Origin: Aptenodytes patagonicus
Lineage: Eukaryota > Chordata > Aves > Sphenisciformes > Spheniscidae
NCBI RefSeq assembly: GCF_965638725.1
Contig: NC_134949.1
Location: forward strand, 127,098,294 to 127,162,293
DNA length: 64,000 nt
Reading direction: 5' to 3'
A program made the position numbers and the translations under genes. Below are positions 60,641 through 64,000 of this stretch, in pieces. Numbering within the stretch: position 1 is the first letter of the stretch; each line of letters starts with the position of its first letter. The notes below the pieces were generated by a model. It was given only the letters and a program-made list of their open reading frames with translations. It was not told the DNA's origin and made no database searches.

Positions 60641-63600
60641 GTGTTAAATATACTCTCACTTTTGTATTTGAACAGGACACTGCCTTTTTTGAAGACCCCT
60701 GAGTTTTTTGTTTTGTTTGGGGTAAGGATTTTTGGTTCAGTACCTTCTTCTCATTGAATTTTTGGTTGTGTCAGGAAAAGTGGTGGTGGTGGTGAAGCCA
60801 GCTGATGTCATTTGAATATTCTTGAGTGAACAAGCCATGCTTTTGCATTTCTGAAAAGTGTTCTTACTATGGTAATGTGCAGAACTGTCTCAGAAACCTC
60901 TAATCATACCTTTCCTAGCTATGTCTCATAGCTGGGGACTCAAAATAGGAGAGAGAGGTTATCAAATCAAAACAAATGGAAACAAAATACCCCCTCTCCC
61001 GGAGTTCTCCCCCTGAAGACCTAAATCATCCCAGAAGGGTTTGCTCAGGAAGGTAGATGAGCTGTGAATGTACATTTTTTTAATTGTTTTTTTGCAAATG
61101 GGAAGAATCATTTTGAGTGAGAAGATTACTTGTCAGTATATGGAGATTCTTTCATATATGTTGTCCACATATGTATTTGCTATATGCTTATGTTATGTGC
61201 CCTGAAATATGTAAAAAATTTTGAGTATATGTGTTAGATAAACAAGGTGAGCTGGGGATTACGAGTAAGGTAGTGCATAGTGTGTTCTGTGCCCTTTACA
61301 CCACGTGCTTGAGGCACTGAAAAGACAGGACACAGGCACAATCTAGAGCATTTTTAGGGCTAAAGATGTCTCCAAATTTAATATATGATATATTCATATG
61401 TAGAATATGCTCTGGACAGCAGTTTTAGCAAGAACTGGAAGTTTTTCAAGAATCTTTCCTTCTTTGCTTAATAGTTTAGCATTATCTTTATTTACAACAG
61501 TTTCAACAATATACACATATCTCATGGTTACTTCTGTTTTTGTGCATTTCTCTGAAAAGATGCTCCAGGTTTATTTCTACAGCTGAAAAGGCTGAATCAA
61601 GTGGGTTATAAAAATTCATTGTTGTGTGGGATATTCTACTCAGTAGCACTAAATAACAAAAACATGGTTGTTGTCGATTTTTAAGGTGTGCCTTTTATAT
61701 CACGGCTGCTGTGATCTGTCTGGAAACATTTCTTTGTATTACCTTTGTTCGACCTGGGTGATTTATCAGGAGTTCTTGATTTTTTATTTTTTTATTTTTT
61801 TTAGTTTCAAGGAAAAAGTGAACTTCTGCCAACAAATTTAAGTATGGTCCACCCATGCTGCAAGAGAGCAGGAGCCATATGGCCACAATTAGTGTAGTTG
61901 TAAATGAGTAAGTCAGTCCTGGTGACAGGCATGGCATATTTACAAAGTTTTGTTTGCCTTCCTAACCACAGTAGCGCAGCTTCCTGTAAGAGTAGTGTGA
62001 CTGTGTGTGGCTCTGCAGAAACCTGGATAGTGTTACTAGTTCTTGGTTTATGGTTAATTTTGACTTTGATTCAATTTTCACTTCAAGTATCAACCATAAA
62101 TTTGAAACTAAATCTAAGCTGAAGAAAAGACTTCTATTTTTTTCTCCAAACAAATGCTGATAAATAAATAATATAAATATGGGTAGTGGTTTAAGGAAAA
62201 AAAACCCTCCTGACTGAGCAAAACTAATCACTAATACAGTCAAATATTATGTGCCCAAAGGCATATTTTTGTTACCTCAGTTTTAGCTGAATGTTTAAGG
62301 CATTCACTAATATTATGTGCTCTGTGTTGGTTTGCCACACATGAAGAATTTTATAATTTAGGCTTTTTTGTCTCAAACTCTTTGGCTATTGCAGTGTTAC
62401 AGAACAATCGTTAATAATTCTGAAAGGAGCAGAATATCTTTAAATGTAGATGACCTTTGTTTTGTGTTAAAATCTAGTTATATTTGCATAATTTAACTTG
62501 GTTTTATTTAAAGGTACTTAAACACAGTTTAAACAGCAACCACTGCTGAGGGCTGTTTTAGAAGATTGTGGTTTTATATACCTCAGCGCTGAGCCATTGC
62601 ACTTATTATTTCAAAGGCTTTTGGTGTCATAGGTCATAAAAGTTACCAGATTTTAATTTGGATCAACTGCCTCAAATCTACAGCTCAGGTTTTTCTGCAG
62701 CTGTGCTTTTAAAGATACATGGTTTAGTTGTTGTTTTTTTTTTTCTTTTTAGCCCTGAGAAGGGATAAGATTTCCTTTTTTGTTATCACTTCTTTTTTTT
62801 TCCTCTTGTTTATTTTAACATACAATTTTCTACGCTGGGTGAGTGTCATACAACTGGAATACCTTCTACTAAAAAAACAGGGAAAAGATCTGTCACAATG
62901 AAAGCTAAAGTCATCATGGTGGAGAGGAGAGCACACACAGGAGTTTGCCTGCTTTGATCTCCTTCATGTGCTTTGAACAAAGGCAACTTCAGCTCCCAAT
63001 TGGCTTCTTTAGTTAGAAGTAATAAGTGGATTACATAGTAAGCTATCATTTCTGGTCATTGGATTCAGTGCTCTGGCCAGGTAAATGACCCTTCATATAG
63101 GACAAATTTTTCCAAATAATGCTAAAATCAAGCTCTGCAATATGTTTCAAAATTATAATCTATTCAGTTTCATAAAACTGAAGGGTATTTTTCTTGGAGA
63201 TCTAGCATAGCAAGTAAATGTTGGGGATGGCACACTGTATAAAAAATAAAGTAAGCAATTACTTTGCCAGTGTGTTATGTACATATTTGAATGTCCTGGA
63301 TTTCCTACTGCTTCATGAAAATTTAAACCATCTGGATTTGGTTTTAGTTTCTGATCTTCTGCCATGACCCATGCCATCACCTAAGCTATTTTTATGCAGT
63401 ATGTAATACCATTAGCTATCCAAGCTTACGAGTGTCTTTCTCGCAGTAAGCATAAGTATTCTTATCACGTACATATCTCCTGTACTTCAGTTTTTGTTTA
63501 AACATGGACTTGTTATTGGGTTTAGTGCTGTGTATTTAATGGTTTATATTTCAGAAACAGTCTCCTCAACTGAAAGTTCTCACAAGATTTTACCCCAGAG

Positions 63601-64000
63601 TTGTTAATCATTGACATACAATGGCAGAGGAACTTCAGAGCTCTAGGACTGAAGAACTATTTCATTACTTTAAGCTTTGTTGAACTGTGTGACAAACTTT
63701 GGGACCTCTTTATTCTAATTTTATAGAAAAATAAAAGCTATTGTGTTTTTGTTATAGGCGAGATGGCAGGCTATTTCCTGTACCTTTCACCCTCCCTAGC
63801 AATCTGTGTGACAAATTTTTGCTAAGTCACAGAATGGTCTTCTCAGTGTATCTCAAACTCATCTGTACGCTTTTGGTTTTCTTGGGTCAGGGTGTAATGT
63901 GGAACTGAACCTGGTATTTCTGATATGTAGCTCAAGACGACTATTGCTTACTGAGGCTGTTCCAACCATGCTTTCCAAATAATATATGTGGATGGGATTA

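Larger units (their letters stand above)
52903..64000 (+). other. PKNOX1: PKNOX1 intron 4 (over 11 kb, runs off the right edge)
   Basis: No further exon is seen. It contains a 44-bp tandem duplication, an antisense MIR-like SINE (~54,640-54,735), unclassified repeat copy B, a decayed sense CR1 and a short antisense CR1 scrap. The stretches 57,030-60,490 and 60,640-64,000 show nothing recognisable. Confidence 0.7.

Overview
The window is nuclear DNA from a bird. It has vertebrate spliced genes, CpG-island promoters, several CR1 LINE copies ending in the avian octamer tail (ATTCTRTG-like), and two LTRs that look like abundant avian endogenous-retrovirus families. The mix of LTR types and the CR1 subtype suggest a non-galliform (neoavian) species, but that is inference.

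Layout. Positions 1-850 are a CpG island with a very compact promoter. NDUFV3 (mitochondrial complex I accessory subunit) starts on the + strand at 199, and its neighbour WDR4 probably starts head-to-head just outside or at the left edge. NDUFV3 runs to 9,651 in four coding exons (199-246, 681-777, 4265-5233, 9485-9651), with a poly(A) signal at 9,739-9,748. Exon 3 is 969 nt and phase 1-1, so it can be skipped in frame. This gives a predicted 426-aa long form and a 103-aa short form, as in mammals. Positions 9,770-29,170 are intergenic and hold two adjacent solo LTRs (12,570-13,163 and 13,511-14,660), an old antisense CR1, a 292-bp TTTC microsatellite and old SINE-like fragments. Positions 29,340-31,110 are a second CpG island carrying the promoter and noncoding exon 1 (donor at 30,111/30,112) of PKNOX1 (PREP1, a TALE homeodomain transcription factor). 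PKNOX1 coding exons are at 48,618-48,668, 51,441-51,568 and 52,731-52,902. They encode the first 117 residues, and the gene continues past the right edge in a very long intron. PKNOX1 introns carry a 2.5-kb antisense CR1 with an open reverse transcriptase domain, a decayed sense CR1, a smaller CR1 scrap, an unclassified dispersed repeat pair and a (GGCAA)14 array.

The gene order NDUFV3-PKNOX1, same strand, matches the human chromosome 21 order (WDR4-NDUFV3-PKNOX1-CBS). The two genes are not functionally linked: one is a housekeeping mitochondrial gene whose regulatory DNA shows YY1 and NRF-1 sites, the other is a developmental regulator.

No prokaryotic-style system, CRISPR array, tRNA or rRNA was seen. 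The most interesting observations are regulatory and structural: the paired NRF-1 palindromes in NDUFV3 intron 1, the duplicated promoter module of PKNOX1, two minimal upstream ORFs before the PKNOX1 start, the pentanucleotide array beside PKNOX1 exon 1, and the repeat pair at 44.8 and 55.7 kb. I did not find a convincing undescribed biological system.
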